This document shows, piece after piece, positions 1 to 9,462 of a DNA stretch of 64,000 bases (positions are counted from its first letter, which is position 1; every line of letters begins with the position of its first letter). The stretch spans positions 186,001 through 250,000 of the forward strand of contig CAZZBM010000001.1 of the NCBI GenBank assembly GCA_964652255.1, given 5' to 3'. Origin of the DNA: CAZZBM01 sp964652255. GTDB taxonomy: Bacteria > Bdellovibrionota > Bacteriovoracia > Bacteriovoracales > CAZZBM01. Both the position numbers and the translations under genes were made by a program. The notes beneath the pieces are model-generated. The model was not told the DNA's origin and made no database searches. It saw only the letters and a list, made by a program, of their open reading frames with translations.

Positions 1-13
1 AAAAGATGCCCTG

Positions 14-42
14 TTGAAAATTTTTCATTGTAACGATAAGTT
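14..42 (+). promoter_or_regulatory. Promoter of the LysM transglycosylase gene
   Basis: TTGAAA at 14-19 and TAAGTT at 37-42 are separated by 17 bases. The -10 box ends 4 bases before the ATG at 47 and 10 bases before a second in-frame ATG at 53, so the transcript would have almost no 5' leader. A TTG at 14 that could be read as an earlier start is part of the -35 box. Confidence 0.5.
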
Positions 43-46
43 TAGT

Positions 47-1117
47 ATGAGAATGTTGTTTTTATTCTTTCTTTCTTGCCATACTGAGCCTAAAAAATTT
101 GCCCAATCAGATAAAATTTTTCCTCATTCTTCTTTTAAGAAAGCAAAAATAGCCTCTCAAAAAACAAAACCCTTGCAAACATCTGGATCTTTTATTCATT
201 TAGAAAAAGTAAATCAAAAAGATCTTCAAGTTTGGTTAAATTATTTTAGAGGTAAAGGGAAATCTTTCTTAGAAAAAGGTTATAAGAATTATCTTACCTA
301 TGAAAATATCATTATTCCTATTTTAAAACAATATAATCTTCCTGAAGATTTAATCTATGTAGGTCTTATTGAAAGCGGGTATCAACTCAAGGCTAACAGT
401 CCTATGAAAGCTGTTGGTCCTTGGCAATTTATTGAAAAAACAGGAAGAAGTTATGGTCTTCAAATTGATCAATACCTAGATGAAAGACAAAATATTTACA
501 AGTCTACTTTAGCAGCAGCAAAATACTTTGTAGATCTTTATAATATTTTTAATTCTTGGGAGTTAGCCTTAAGTGCTTATAATGGAGGTGAATTTGGTCT
601 TATTAATAAAATAAGAAGAGCTTCTACAAGAGACTTTAAAACCCTAGCTCAAGAAAAACATTTAGCCGAAGAAACCATTCATTATGTTCCAAAAGTTTTA
701 GCAGCTAAAATGATCGTTGAAAATGATTTTCAATATTTAAAACATCAAGTAGCAAGAAAAAAAATTAAAACATTAAAAATTAATCAATCAACAAGCTTAA
801 AAGAATTAGCTCAAAAATTCAAAATAGATGAAGCAGAATTAAAATTACTAAATGCTGACTTAAAAAAATCTTTAACTTCACCTAAGGGTCAACTTGTTCT
901 CATTCCAGATAAAAACATTCAACTCTCTGAATATAGAATTCAAAAAGCAGAAAATATTCATCAAGCTAAAATGATTCATAATGTAAAAAATGGAGAACAA
1001 CTAAATGATATTGCTAAAAAATATGAAGTCCCCCTACATGAAATTCTTGAACTTAATGCCTTAGCTTCTGATTACACTTTAGTTCCAGGACAAAAATTGA
1101 TTATAAAATATCTTTAA
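47..1117 (+). CDS. MltD-like lytic transglycosylase lipoprotein with LysM domains
   Basis: Predicted membrane-bound murein lytic transglycosylase that cuts peptidoglycan glycan strands in the periplasm. The start at 47 gives a very short lipoprotein signal (MRMLFLFFLSC, lipidated Cys 11). The SLT domain follows, with the catalytic-Glu context GLIESGYQ, then SPMKAVGPWQFIEKTGR and ALSAYNGGEFG, which are typical of MltD. Two LysM repeats close the protein, one in the middle of the C-terminal half and one at the very end (HNVKNGEQLNDIAKKYEV). It is somewhat shorter than enterobacterial MltD. The 3' end overlaps the convergent acnA gene by 17 bases. The frame stays open to the window edge upstream, but the lipobox and the promoter favour the start at 47 or 53. 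Confidence 0.85.
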   Translation: MRMLFLFFLSCHTEPKKFAQSDKIFPHSSFKKAKIASQKTKPLQTSGSFIHLEKVNQKDLQVWLNYFRGKGKSFLEKGYKNYLTYENIIIPILKQYNLPEDLIYVGLIESGYQLKANSPMKAVGPWQFIEKTGRSYGLQIDQYLDERQNIYKSTLAAAKYFVDLYNIFNSWELALSAYNGGEFGLINKIRRASTRDFKTLAQEKHLAEETIHYVPKVLAAKMIVENDFQYLKHQVARKKIKTLKINQSTSLKELAQKFKIDEAELKLLNADLKKSLTSPKGQLVLIPDKNIQLSEYRIQKAENIHQAKMIHNVKNGEQLNDIAKKYEVPLHEILELNALASDYTLVPGQKLIIKYL

Positions 1118-3551
1118 GAACAAAGGGTAAAATTCCTTTATTTTTAAAATATAAAAACTCTTGTTCTGTATCAATTCTTACTAAAACTTTTAAAAAAGAT
1201 TCGATGGTTTTATTTTTGTAATTTAAAGTAAGAATTTTTTTAGGTAAAATTTCTTCTTCATAAAAAAATTCTTCTTCACCAGTAAAGATCTTTCTTGAAT
1301 CTCCTTCTAAAAATTGTAGAGGTAAAATCCCCATCCCAATAAGATTTGATCTATGAATTCTTTCAAAGGATTCAGCTAAGACAACTTTAACTCCTAAAAG
1401 GAGAGGTCCTTTTGCTGCCCAGTCTCTAGAAGAACCAGTTCCGTATTCTTTTCCAGCAATCACAATAAAGGACTGCTCTCTTTTTAAACTAGCTTCATAA
1501 ATTGTCATCTCTTCTCGATTAAAAAGAGTATAACCACCTTCTCTAGTAACAAGTTCATTTTTTAATCTAATATTGGCAAAGGTTCCTCTTTGCATTACTT
1601 CATAATTTCCTCTTCTAGCTCCATAAGAATTAAAATCTTTTTTAGCAACATTAAGAGAGAGAAGATATTGTCCAGCGGGGCTTCCTTCAGCAATAGATCC
1701 AGCAGGAGAGATATGATCTGTTGTAATAGAATCTCCAAAAAGAGCTAAAATTTTTAAAGGTTTATTTTCTTCTTCTTTAAGGTCAAAAAAAGGAACTTTT
1801 TTAATATAGCTACTTTCTTGATTCCAAGAATAGCGCTGAGAAGTTACGACAGGTAATGAATTCCAAAATTCATCTCCTTTAAAAACTTCACTATAACGTT
1901 TTTTAAAAAGATCTTTATGAACATATTGATCAATGACAGTCTTAATTTCTTCTTTTGAAGGGAGTAAATCTTGAAGAAAAATCTTTCCCTGAATTTTTTC
2001 TTCATAAAAATTAATCAACATATGCCCTACTAGAGCATAAGCAATAACCAAAGGTGGAGAAGCTAGATAATTAAGCTGAACCCTTGGATGAATTCTTCCT
2101 TCGAAATTTCTATTGCCTGATAAAACTCCCGCTACTTTTAATTTTTTTTCTTCAATGACTTTTTCTAAATCATCTTTTAATGGTCCTGAATTTCCTATAC
2201 AAGTAGTACAACCATAACCCACTAAATGAAAACCAAGTTGATCTAAGTATTTTTGCAGACCAGAATTCACCAGATAATCAGTCACTACTTGAGAACCTGG
2301 AGCAAAAGAAGTTTTAATTCTAGGATGAATTGTTAGATTCAATTCGACAGCTTTTTTTGCCATGAGCCCTGCTGCAATCATCACCTCTGGATTAGAAGTA
2401 TTGGTGCAACTTGTAATTGCTGCTAAAACAACAGTGCCATGATCAAGCTCCGTTAAAGAAGGTTTCTCTTCAAACAAAGAAGAAGTTTTCTCTTTCACTT
2501 CTTCTATAGAAAGTCTATCTTGTGGTCTTTTTGGTCCACTAATACTAGGTCTTAGTTTTGTTAAATCTATTTCTAGAATATCTTCATAGGCTTCATCACT
2601 AGTAGAATAATCTTGCCATTCTACATATTTTTTTACTTCTTCGTAAGAACGATTAGTGAGCTCTAAATACTCATAAGTTTTTTCATCTATGGGAAAAATT
2701 CCGCAAGTAGCTCCGTATTCTGGAGCCATATTGGCTATTGTCGCTCTGTCAGGAAGAGGCAATTGATTAAGAGCTGGACCAAAAAATTCTACATAAGTCC
2801 CTACCACACCTTTTTTTCTTAAAGCCTCAGTAACAGTAAGAACAAGATCGGTAGCAAAGGTATCTTTTGGTAAGATTCCTACTAATTTTACTCCAAGAAC
2901 TTTTGGAATCGTTAAGCTCATTCCTAAGCCAAGCATAGCAGCTTCTGCTTCAATTCCTCCAACACCAAAACCTAATATACCAAGACCATTAATCATTGTT
3001 GTATGACTATCAGTTCCTAAAAGAGTTTCAAAGGAAAGAATGTTTTCTTGATTAAAAACAACAGAACTTAAATATTCTAAGTTCACCTGATGACAAATTC
3101 CAGTCCCAGGAGGAACTAATTTAAAATTATCAAAAGAACTTTGTGCCCACTTTAAAAAAGCATATCTTTCTTTGTTTTTTTCATATTCTTTTTCAATGTT
3201 AAATTTTAAAGCCTCAGCATGTCCTTGGGTTTCAACAATGAGAGAATGATCAATCACAAGATCCACTGGTATTTTAGGATTTACCTTTTTAGGATCCTGA
3301 ACATAGTCTCTCATCGTCGCAAGATCAACCATAGCTGGAACACCTGTGAAATCTTGCATTAAAATTCTTGAAGGATAAAACTGAAAACTTTCTTGATGAT
3401 TTTTTTTTAATAAAGCTTGAATTTTAGGAGAATTTTCTCCTTCATGTCTTAAAATATTTTCTAAAAAAATTTGTGTTACTAAAGAATATTTTTTAGATTC
3501 TTTATAAGGCTTAATATTATAAAAAATATATTGATCTTTTTTTACTTTCAT
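1101..3551 (-). CDS. acnA: Aconitate hydratase, AcnA type
   Basis: Converts citrate to isocitrate in the TCA cycle using a [4Fe-4S] cluster. The three cluster cysteines are visible: Cys 382 in SCTNTSN and Cys 448 and 451 in YGCTTCIGNSGP. DSHTTMINGLG and the C-terminal swivel domain with GSSRDWAAKGP are also present. At 816 residues it is shorter than the usual roughly 890 of AcnA. It is the last gene of sucA-sucB-lpd-acnA; its ATG overlaps the lpd stop by 4 bases, so translation is probably coupled. Its 3' end overlaps the convergent transglycosylase gene. Having acnA in the same operon as the 2-oxoglutarate dehydrogenase genes suggests that TCA-cycle enzymes are co-regulated here. Confidence 0.95.
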   Translation of the reverse strand: MKVKKDQYIFYNIKPYKESKKYSLVTQIFLENILRHEGENSPKIQALLKKNHQESFQFYPSRILMQDFTGVPAMVDLATMRDYVQDPKKVNPKIPVDLVIDHSLIVETQGHAEALKFNIEKEYEKNKERYAFLKWAQSSFDNFKLVPPGTGICHQVNLEYLSSVVFNQENILSFETLLGTDSHTTMINGLGILGFGVGGIEAEAAMLGLGMSLTIPKVLGVKLVGILPKDTFATDLVLTVTEALRKKGVVGTYVEFFGPALNQLPLPDRATIANMAPEYGATCGIFPIDEKTYEYLELTNRSYEEVKKYVEWQDYSTSDEAYEDILEIDLTKLRPSISGPKRPQDRLSIEEVKEKTSSLFEEKPSLTELDHGTVVLAAITSCTNTSNPEVMIAAGLMAKKAVELNLTIHPRIKTSFAPGSQVVTDYLVNSGLQKYLDQLGFHLVGYGCTTCIGNSGPLKDDLEKVIEEKKLKVAGVLSGNRNFEGRIHPRVQLNYLASPPLVIAYALVGHMLINFYEEKIQGKIFLQDLLPSKEEIKTVIDQYVHKDLFKKRYSEVFKGDEFWNSLPVVTSQRYSWNQESSYIKKVPFFDLKEEENKPLKILALFGDSITTDHISPAGSIAEGSPAGQYLLSLNVAKKDFNSYGARRGNYEVMQRGTFANIRLKNELVTREGGYTLFNREEMTIYEASLKREQSFIVIAGKEYGTGSSRDWAAKGPLLLGVKVVLAESFERIHRSNLIGMGILPLQFLEGDSRKIFTGEEEFFYEEEILPKKILTLNYKNKTIESFLKVLVRIDTEQEFLYFKNKGILPFVLKDIL

Positions 3552-4810
3552 AAATTAATTGTTTTTCCTTCCCAAGCTAAAGAACAAGCTTCTTTAATGG
3601 ATTCACTTAAAGTTGGATGTGGAAATGAACATCGGACCAAATCTTCACAGGTAGCTCGGTAGCTCATAGCAATTTGCAATCCAAAAATCATCTCTCCAAC
3701 ATGAGGACCAAGAAGATGAGCTCCTAGAATTTCATCAGTTTTTTTATCTGCTAAAATTTTTACAAAACCCTCTTCTCTAAAATTTGCTCTCGCTTTTCCA
3801 TTAAATTTTAATGGGTAGATTCCTTTTTTATAAGCAACCTTAATTTCTCTTTCTTGAAGACCTATGCTAGCAATTTCAGGATCAGTATAAACAACACTAG
3901 GAATATGATGTTCCTTTTGAGGCTTTTCTCCTGCTAGAAATTCTCCTATAAAACGACCTTCTCCTTCAGCCCTATGAGCTAAAAAAAGAGGATCAATTAA
4001 ATCTCCAATGGCATAAATATTTTTTACTGATGTTTGAAAAAAATCATTGACCTTAAGAAAACCTTTTTCATCTTTATCTAAAGAAAAATCTTTTGTATTT
4101 GGTTTTCTGCCAATGGCTTGAAGAACAATATCAACTTTAAATTCTTGTCCTTTTTCTAAGATAACCTGAACCCCATCCTTGTCTTCTTGTAATGTCTTAA
4201 CTTTATTCTCTAGATAAAAAGTCATTTGATTTTGAAAAATTTTATAAACTTCTTGAGATAGATCTTGATCTAATTGAAATAAAGGCAAGGGTGTTAAATC
4301 GACTAAAAAAACTTTTACTCCTAGAGTTGTAAAAGCTTGGGCTAACTCAAGACCAATAACTCCAGCTCCAATGATTAAAAGAGTTTTTGGTAAAACTTGC
4401 AAAGAAAAAATTTCATTGGTTGTTAAAATTCTTGGGCTCTTAGGAAAAATTTCTACTGGAGATGAGCCCGTAGCAAGTAAAATACTCTTTCCTTCATATT
4501 TTTTTTGATCAATAAAAATTTCATTATTTTTTAACTGAGCTTTTCCTTGAATCACTTCAACTTTATTTTTCTTCATTAAATAATCTAAGCCATCTCGTCC
4601 TTTTTGAACCACGCCTGCTATTTTTTCAAAGACTTTTTCTTCTCCAAGCTTTAACGACAGAAGAGTTTTTGAAGGAATACACCCTACATTTAAACAAACT
4701 CCTCCTAAAAATTTTTCTTCTATTAAAGTAACCGAGAGTCCTTTTTGAGCAGCTCTAATAGCTGCAGTATAGCCCCCTGGACCAGCCCCAATAACAATAA
4801 GATCTCTCAT
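3548..4810 (-). CDS. lpd: Dihydrolipoyl dehydrogenase (E3), 2-oxoglutarate dehydrogenase operon copy
   Basis: FAD flavoenzyme that reoxidises the dihydrolipoyl group of E2 and reduces NAD+. The N-terminal FAD site is GAGPGGYTAAIRAA, the redox disulfide is Cys 39/Cys 44 in GGVCLNVGCIPSKTL, a second nucleotide-binding motif is IIGAGVIGLELAQAF, and the C-terminal catalytic motif is FPHPTLSES. At 420 residues it is about 50 shorter than the common length. It overlaps sucB upstream and acnA downstream by 4 bases each. A second, longer E3 gene lies at 13321-14655; the operon position assigns this copy to 2-oxoglutarate dehydrogenase. Confidence 0.93.
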   Translation of the reverse strand: MRDLIVIGAGPGGYTAAIRAAQKGLSVTLIEEKFLGGVCLNVGCIPSKTLLSLKLGEEKVFEKIAGVVQKGRDGLDYLMKKNKVEVIQGKAQLKNNEIFIDQKKYEGKSILLATGSSPVEIFPKSPRILTTNEIFSLQVLPKTLLIIGAGVIGLELAQAFTTLGVKVFLVDLTPLPLFQLDQDLSQEVYKIFQNQMTFYLENKVKTLQEDKDGVQVILEKGQEFKVDIVLQAIGRKPNTKDFSLDKDEKGFLKVNDFFQTSVKNIYAIGDLIDPLFLAHRAEGEGRFIGEFLAGEKPQKEHHIPSVVYTDPEIASIGLQEREIKVAYKKGIYPLKFNGKARANFREEGFVKILADKKTDEILGAHLLGPHVGEMIFGLQIAMSYRATCEDLVRCSFPHPTLSESIKEACSLAWEGKTINL

Positions 4811-5922
4811 ATATCAAGCATTAACCTCACAGGATCTTCTAATTTTTCTTTCACTGTTTTTAAAAAACTTACAGAATCTTTACCATCAATCAAACGATGA
4901 TCATAAGTAAGAGCAATATACATCATAGGTCGAATTACTATTTGACCATTTCTTACCACTGGTCTTTCCTGAATAGTATGCATACCTAGAATCGCTGACT
5001 GAGGTGGACTTACAATAGGAGTGGATAAAAGTGATCCAAAAACTCCACCATTGGTGATAGTAAAAGTTGCTCCCTGTAAATCTCCAGGCAAAAGACTCTG
5101 ATTTCTTGCCCTCTCAGCTAAAGATTTAATTTCTTTTTCTAGAGTGAGAAGAGATTTTTCTTGAGCTTTTCTAATAACAGGAACCATAAGCCCTCGTTCA
5201 GTAGAAACTGCAATTCCTAAATGAACATCTTGAAAATAAAGAATATGATCTTCTTTTAACTGAGCTTGAATAATAGGAAACTCTTTTAAACTTTCACAAA
5301 TAGCTTGAGCAAAAAAAGACATATAGCCAATATTAAAACCATATTTTTTTTCTAACAATTCTTTATAATCTTTTCTAATTTTTTGAATTTCCAAAAGATC
5401 AACTTCATTGAAAGTAGTAAGAAGTGCTTGTTCATTTTTAGCTTTAAGCATTCGCTCAGCAATAGTTTTTCTAAGTTTTGTTAAAGGCTCTTTTTTAAGA
5501 TCATTTTTTTGAACAACAACTTCTTCTTTTACAGATAAAAAATCTTGCTTTAAAACACGACCATCTTTTCCCGTGCCCAAAGGGATTTTATTTTCTTCAA
5601 CGGATTTCTTTTTTGCTGCAGGAGATAAAATCACTTCTTTAATAACTTCATTTTTAATAATTTCTTTTTTTTCTTCTTGAGCTAAAATCTTTTCTTCAAT
5701 CTTAGCAAAGACTGTTTCAATAGGAAGAACATCTCCTACATTTTTTAAATAAGTAATCACTCCACTAGCAGGTGCTACAATAGTTAAACTTGCTTTATCT
5801 GATTCAATCTCAGCAATAGCTTGAGATTCTTCAACAAAATCTCCTGTTTTCTTTAATAATTGAGATAAAGTAGCTTCTTGAATAGATTCACCTAAGGGAG
5901 GAATTTTAATATCAATACTCAT
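4807..5922 (-). CDS. sucB: Dihydrolipoyl succinyltransferase E2 of 2-oxoglutarate dehydrogenase
   Basis: Core acyltransferase of the 2-oxoglutarate dehydrogenase complex. The N-terminal lipoyl domain carries the lipoylated Lys 43 in EIESDKASL. A short E3/E1-binding segment near residues 100-135 (SPAAKKKS, GTGKDGRVLKQDF) and a linker rich in Glu and Lys follow. The C-terminal catalytic domain ends with YDHRLIDGKDSVSFL, which holds the HxxxDG active site. The single lipoyl domain and 371 residues make it slightly compact. It sits between sucA and lpd with 4-base overlaps on both sides. Lipoylation could be supplied by lipB-lipA at 45860-47297. Confidence 0.94.
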   Translation of the reverse strand: MSIDIKIPPLGESIQEATLSQLLKKTGDFVEESQAIAEIESDKASLTIVAPASGVITYLKNVGDVLPIETVFAKIEEKILAQEEKKEIIKNEVIKEVILSPAAKKKSVEENKIPLGTGKDGRVLKQDFLSVKEEVVVQKNDLKKEPLTKLRKTIAERMLKAKNEQALLTTFNEVDLLEIQKIRKDYKELLEKKYGFNIGYMSFFAQAICESLKEFPIIQAQLKEDHILYFQDVHLGIAVSTERGLMVPVIRKAQEKSLLTLEKEIKSLAERARNQSLLPGDLQGATFTITNGGVFGSLLSTPIVSPPQSAILGMHTIQERPVVRNGQIVIRPMMYIALTYDHRLIDGKDSVSFLKTVKEKLEDPVRLMLDI

Positions 5923-8192
5923 AATAAAGCTCTTTTTACTAATTCTTTTTGTTCTTTTTCATAGACTTGAAAATAACCTGTGGAGGGACTTGAACTCATA
6001 GGTCTTGCTAAATAATCAAAGGGTAAGTCATAAGACTTAAGATAAGAGATATAACCCATATTGGCAGGTTCTTCTTGAACAAACAAGGCTGTAGGTTGAT
6101 TAAATTCTTTTAAACAAGATAAAATTTCTTCTTTAGGTAATGGAAACATTTGTTCAATTCTCACAATTAAAACATCTTCCTTTTTTTCTTCCTGTAAATC
6201 ATAATAAATTTTTCCACTACAGAAAACAATTTTTCTAACATTTTTCTTCTCTTCCTTTAATAAAGATTGAAAAGGAGTTGTCAGATCTTTTAAAAAACTT
6301 TGATTCAAAGCATGACGTAGAAAAGATTTAGGCGTGAGAACAATACTTGGACGCTTCACTGATTCCACTTGTTTTTTTAACAAAGAAAACAATTGAGCCG
6401 GAGTCGTGGGATTATAAACTCTGACATGATCTTCAGTAGCTAGTTGTAAAAATCGTTCTATCCTAGCACTGGAATGTTCTGATCCCTGACCTTCTTGTCC
6501 ATGAGGAAGAAATAAAACCAAAGAAGATAATTGTTGCCATTTTATTTGAGCACTCATTAAAAACTGATCAATAACAATTTGAGCACCATTTACAAAGTCT
6601 CCAAATTGAGCTTCCCAAATAGTTAATCCTGGACTCATTAAAGAATAGCCATATTCAAATCCCATAGCAGCATATTCACTTAAGGGTGAATTATACACTT
6701 GCATTTTTGGTAACAAGAGGTCTTCATGAATTTTTAATAATCTATGTGAAAAGGTTCCTCGAACACTATCTTGTCCTACTAATCGCACAGGGATGTTTTG
6801 TTCTAAGAGAAAATCATAAAGAAGAATTTCTCCCATAGCCCAGTCAACTTTATTTTCTTGTAACAGCTTTAATCTTTCTTTATAGATTTTATCTAATTTA
6901 GTATAAAAAATTTTTTTCTGAAAAAGAACTTCTCCTCTTTCTTTTAGTTTTTTTTCTTCTATTTGTTTTAAAAAAACAGGAGGTTCAATAAAAGTAGAAC
7001 TTTCTATTTCTTCAAAAGAAAGAAATTGTTCTTTTGAAAATTCAAGGTCTTTAAATTGTTTATAAGCAGGTTCAAGTTGAGATAATTCTTCATAAAAAGC
7101 ATGTTGAGTAAATCTTGGTTCATCTCCCTCATTGTGACCATATTTTCTTGAACCCACTAATCTTATCACCACATCTTTCTTAAATTTCTTTCTATACTCT
7201 AAGGCTAAGAATCCAGCTTTTAAAATAGCTTCTATACTAGCTTGTTTTACATGCAAGATAGGTAAATCAAAAGCCTTAGCTAGACTGGAACAATATTCAT
7301 TAGATTTATATTCAGATGCTTCAGTCGTGAAACCCAAAAGATTATCTAAAATAATATGGATACTACCACCAACATGATAAGCTGGAAGTTGTGCCAACTG
7401 AAAAGTTTCATAAACAATCCCTTGACCAGCAAAAGAAGCATCCCCATGAATCATAATAGGTAAAGAGGATCCTTGTGCTTTTAAAAAACCCTGCAAGACT
7501 GGATTAATAGCTTCTAGATGCGAAGGATTTGGAAGGATAAAAAGTTTTTTATTCTTTTCTGTAAAATAACCTAGGTGATATTTAACATCACCACCCTTAG
7601 AAGGTTTTTCTTTTTTTAAGTCAAATTCTTCATAAAAAAACTTTAAAGGCTTATGAAAAATATTTCTTAAAACATTGAGTCTTCCTCGGTGAGCCATAGC
7701 TAAGCCCACAATATGTTCTTCATTTTTTTCAATAAGAACTTTAAGCAAAGGAATTAAGCCTTCTAATCCTTCTAAAGAAAATCTTTTTGCTCCTGGGAAT
7801 TTTTGATGCAAATGTTCTTCAAAAGCTGTAGCATAATAATAATAGTTCATGAGCAATTTTTTATCTTCTTCTTTTGAAGCAAAGGTGAAATGTTTAAAAA
7901 GATCTTTTTCTTCTTCTGATAAGTGAAAAATTTCAAAGCCAAGATCTGAACAATATTTTTTTTCTAAATTTTCATCAGGAGGAAGAGTATTTTTTTTATT
8001 TAAACTCTCAAGAGGATAGATTTTAGCAAACTTATAACCTTCTTTTATATAAAGATCTTCTAAAGAAAAAGATTTTTCTTCTTTAGAAAATTCTAAGCCT
8101 TGAAAAAAAGCTCTCCAATGAGAATCTAATTCATGTCCTTCTTGATAAAGTTTATATAAGCGATCTATTTCTTCTCTATTATCATAGTTCAT
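5919..8192 (-). CDS. sucA: 2-oxoglutarate dehydrogenase E1 component (compact)
   Basis: Thiamine-diphosphate decarboxylase that feeds succinyl groups to SucB. The N-terminal E2-binding helix is kept (NREEIDRLYKLYQEG). Family signatures include AMAHRGRLNVL, NPSHLEAINPV, HGDASFAGQGIVYE, RLVGSRKYGHNEGDEP and the C-terminal FLPHGQEGQGSEHSSAR. The protein is 757 residues, against roughly 930 for typical SucA. Catalytic blocks are intact, so the missing residues are probably in linkers and surface loops. It is the first gene of the four-gene operon; the start codon is ATG without an obvious Shine-Dalgarno sequence. Confidence 0.94.
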   Translation of the reverse strand: MNYDNREEIDRLYKLYQEGHELDSHWRAFFQGLEFSKEEKSFSLEDLYIKEGYKFAKIYPLESLNKKNTLPPDENLEKKYCSDLGFEIFHLSEEEKDLFKHFTFASKEEDKKLLMNYYYYATAFEEHLHQKFPGAKRFSLEGLEGLIPLLKVLIEKNEEHIVGLAMAHRGRLNVLRNIFHKPLKFFYEEFDLKKEKPSKGGDVKYHLGYFTEKNKKLFILPNPSHLEAINPVLQGFLKAQGSSLPIMIHGDASFAGQGIVYETFQLAQLPAYHVGGSIHIILDNLLGFTTEASEYKSNEYCSSLAKAFDLPILHVKQASIEAILKAGFLALEYRKKFKKDVVIRLVGSRKYGHNEGDEPRFTQHAFYEELSQLEPAYKQFKDLEFSKEQFLSFEEIESSTFIEPPVFLKQIEEKKLKERGEVLFQKKIFYTKLDKIYKERLKLLQENKVDWAMGEILLYDFLLEQNIPVRLVGQDSVRGTFSHRLLKIHEDLLLPKMQVYNSPLSEYAAMGFEYGYSLMSPGLTIWEAQFGDFVNGAQIVIDQFLMSAQIKWQQLSSLVLFLPHGQEGQGSEHSSARIERFLQLATEDHVRVYNPTTPAQLFSLLKKQVESVKRPSIVLTPKSFLRHALNQSFLKDLTTPFQSLLKEEKKNVRKIVFCSGKIYYDLQEEKKEDVLIVRIEQMFPLPKEEILSCLKEFNQPTALFVQEEPANMGYISYLKSYDLPFDYLARPMSSSPSTGYFQVYEKEQKELVKRALL

Positions 8193-8243
8193 ATGAAAGC
8201 TTATTTAGTGTAAGATTTTTCTTAATCTTTGAAAATAGAAATT

Positions 8244-8369
8244 CTATTCAAATCTTATTTTTTGAATTAAATCAAGCTGCTCCTCAGTAAAATCATAAAG
8301 TATAATTTCACTAAGGTAAAATCTTTGTAGATCTCCTTCTAAAAGAAGAATCATGTCTTTTAGACTCAT
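8244..8369 (-). CDS. Small hypothetical protein, 41 residues
   Basis: An ATG-started frame of 41 codons beginning 7 bases after the mnmA stop and ending about 50 bases before sucA. The product is acidic and helical-looking (MSLKDMILLLEGDLQRFYLS ... FTEEQLDLIQKIRFE) with no signal peptide. Its position in the short gap between two genes on the same strand suggests it travels with mnmA. I do not recognise a family, and an unselected frame of this size cannot be excluded. Confidence 0.4.
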   Translation of the reverse strand: MSLKDMILLLEGDLQRFYLSEIILYDFTEEQLDLIQKIRFE

Positions 8370-8376
8370 AAAGATT

Positions 8377-9387
8377 TTATCGGACTAAAAGAATTTTTCC
8401 ACCACCTAGACATTTTTCTTCATCGTAGAAGACAACATATTGTCCTTCAGTAAGAGCTCTTTGTGCTTCATCAAAGATGACTTGATTATCTTGAACACTT
8501 GCCCAAGCTTCTTGTCCTTGGTGTCTACTTTTGACCAAAACTCTCTCTTTTTTTTCTCCTATCCAGTGAATAGATTCACAAAGAACTTCTTTTTGAAAAA
8601 GCTTTTCATGAGATTCTGATCCTACATAAAGAATTTTTTTCTTTAAATCTTTTTCAATCACGATTAGAGATTCCTTTTGTCCACCCAAATGAAGTCCTTT
8701 TCTTTGACCCTTGGTATAGAAGTGGATTCCTTCATGTTGTCCTAACACTTTTTTACTATCTATATGAACAATATCTCCTTGTTGTTCTTCTAGATATTGT
8801 TTTAGAAAAGCTTTCATGGGTTGCTTTCCAATAAAACAAATCCCCATGCTTTCTTTTTTTTCTGCTACAGAAAGATTTAATTTTTTAGCAAGATCTTTTA
8901 CTTCTGATTTTAAATAAGACCCTAAAGGGAAATAGCTTTTTTTTAATTGTTCTATGCTTAATTGATGTAAAAAATAAGTTTGATCTTTTTTACTATCTTT
9001 AGCTCTGTAGAGAAGACCTTTTTGACTTTGAGCATAATGACCAGTTACTAAATAATCAGCACCAAGATTTAAAGCCTCTTTTAATAATAAATCAAACTTA
9101 ATTTCACTATTACATAAAACATCTGGGTTAGGAGTTTTCCCTTCTTTCCATTCTTGTAAAAAATTTTTAAACACTCTTTCTTGATAATCTTCAGTGTAAT
9201 TCACTAAATAATAATCAATATTGAGTTGAGAGCAAATTTTTTTTACATCTTCAAAATCTTGTTCACTAGAACAAGGACCATTCCAATTTTTCATAAAAAG
9301 ACCAATCACATGGCCTTTCTTTTGACAAAGATAAGCAGCTACGGCTGAATCTACCCCTCCAGATAGACCCACAACATAAGTCTTCAT
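8377..9387 (-). CDS. mnmA: tRNA-specific 2-thiouridylase MnmA
   Basis: Thiolates U34 in the anticodons of Lys, Glu and Gln tRNAs. The PP-loop ATP site is GLSGGVDSAVAAYL at the N terminus. The two catalytic cysteines lie in TPNPDVLCNSEIKF and ESMGICFIGKQP, and KDQTYFLHQL matches the tRNA-binding motif. The 336 residues are a little short of the usual 360 or so. A TATAAT box (9397-9402, reversed) ends 9 bases before the ATG, with no clear -35 and no Shine-Dalgarno sequence, so a leaderless message is likely. Confidence 0.95.
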   Translation of the reverse strand: MKTYVVGLSGGVDSAVAAYLCQKKGHVIGLFMKNWNGPCSSEQDFEDVKKICSQLNIDYYLVNYTEDYQERVFKNFLQEWKEGKTPNPDVLCNSEIKFDLLLKEALNLGADYLVTGHYAQSQKGLLYRAKDSKKDQTYFLHQLSIEQLKKSYFPLGSYLKSEVKDLAKKLNLSVAEKKESMGICFIGKQPMKAFLKQYLEEQQGDIVHIDSKKVLGQHEGIHFYTKGQRKGLHLGGQKESLIVIEKDLKKKILYVGSESHEKLFQKEVLCESIHWIGEKKERVLVKSRHQGQEAWASVQDNQVIFDEAQRALTEGQYVVFYDEEKCLGGGKILLVR

Positions 9388-9462
9388 AAAGAGGGGATTA
9401 TAAGTTGTTTTTATTCATTAGACTAGAAGGTAAGTAGTTTTTTAAGTAGTGTAGTAAAAAAT

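Noticed and set aside
14..46. TTG start at 14 for the transglycosylase
   Set aside because: It lies in the -35 box, and the lipoprotein signal fits the ATG at 47.
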